A stretch of DNA of 15,470 nt, taken from Sergeia podlipaevii (taxonomy: Eukaryota > Euglenozoa > Kinetoplastea > Trypanosomatida > Trypanosomatidae). Below the pieces are notes generated by a model. That model saw only the letters and a list, made by a program, of their open reading frames with translations, ran no database searches and was not told where the DNA came from. The stretch spans positions 1-15,470 of the forward strand of contig JASANZ010001791.1 in assembly GCA_030849805.1 (NCBI GenBank), written 5' to 3'. Made by a program: the position numbers and the translations under genes. Below, in pieces: positions 15,414 through 15,470 of the stretch (positions within the stretch are counted from its first letter, which is position 1; each line of letters begins with the position of its first letter).

Positions 15414-15470
15414 TTACTCGCTCTTCTTGACGCGAGCCTTGATGTAGTAGGGCTTGATGGCATCGACACC
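15414..15470 (-). CDS. C-terminal fragment of an unidentified gene
   Basis: The last 18 codons of a minus-strand gene cut by the window edge, ending GVDAIKPYYIKARVKKSE with a TAA stop at 15416-15414. I call it coding for three reasons: almost every codon ends in C or G, the frame is open to the edge, and GC rises abruptly against the AT-rich, A-run-bearing spacer that starts just after the stop. The basic, Lys-rich end and biased codons suggest an abundant protein, perhaps of the translation machinery, but I cannot name it. Confidence 0.7.
   Translation of the reverse strand, partial: GVDAIKPYYIKARVKKSE

Overview
The window looks like nuclear chromosome DNA from a trypanosomatid (Kinetoplastea). 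All six recognisable coding regions lie on the minus strand and have no introns. Most have a T-rich pyrimidine tract and a first AG upstream of the start, as expected for spliced-leader trans-splicing within a polycistronic unit. The genes are separated by long AT-rich spacers (about 0.6-1.5 kb) full of homopolymers and (CA/GT), (AT) and (TAA) microsatellites, while the coding regions are clearly richer in GC. The spacers look too AT-rich and long for a typical Leishmania. The genus cannot be fixed from this sequence.

Layout in the direction of transcription (high to low coordinates): the last 18 codons of an unidentified gene (15470-15414); a 1.1 kb spacer; MBF1, a transcriptional coactivator (14253-13762); a spacer with one ambiguous base; a MOK/MAK/ICK (RCK) family protein kinase with a low-complexity, poly-Gln tail (13016-11700); a 1.5 kb spacer; a 1726-residue type I membrane protein of unknown function (10163-4983); a short spacer; a catalytically degenerate M24 metallopeptidase-fold protein of the PA2G4/Ebp1 type (4419-3274); a spacer with complementary CA and GT tracts; a small STE11-like protein kinase with DFD in place of DFG (2211-1369); and 1.37 kb of apparently gene-free DNA to the left end.

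The genes have no evident shared pathway, which is normal for trypanosomatid polycistronic units. In several places the longest open frame starts at a non-ATG codon. I placed the starts at the first ATG that begins the conserved domain and lies downstream of the predicted splice acceptor.

The part least explained by known families is the large membrane protein. It has a signal peptide, a minisatellite-encoded Thr/Ser stalk, an ectodomain of about 1,400 residues with recurring Cys-centred beta-like units, one transmembrane helix, and a Pro-rich, acidic cytoplasmic tail. Other points of interest are the DFD kinase, a perfect 9-bp hairpin in the left spacer, and a potential long duplex in the PA2G4 3' UTR. 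I found no mobile element, CRISPR array, tRNA, rRNA or spliced-leader gene.
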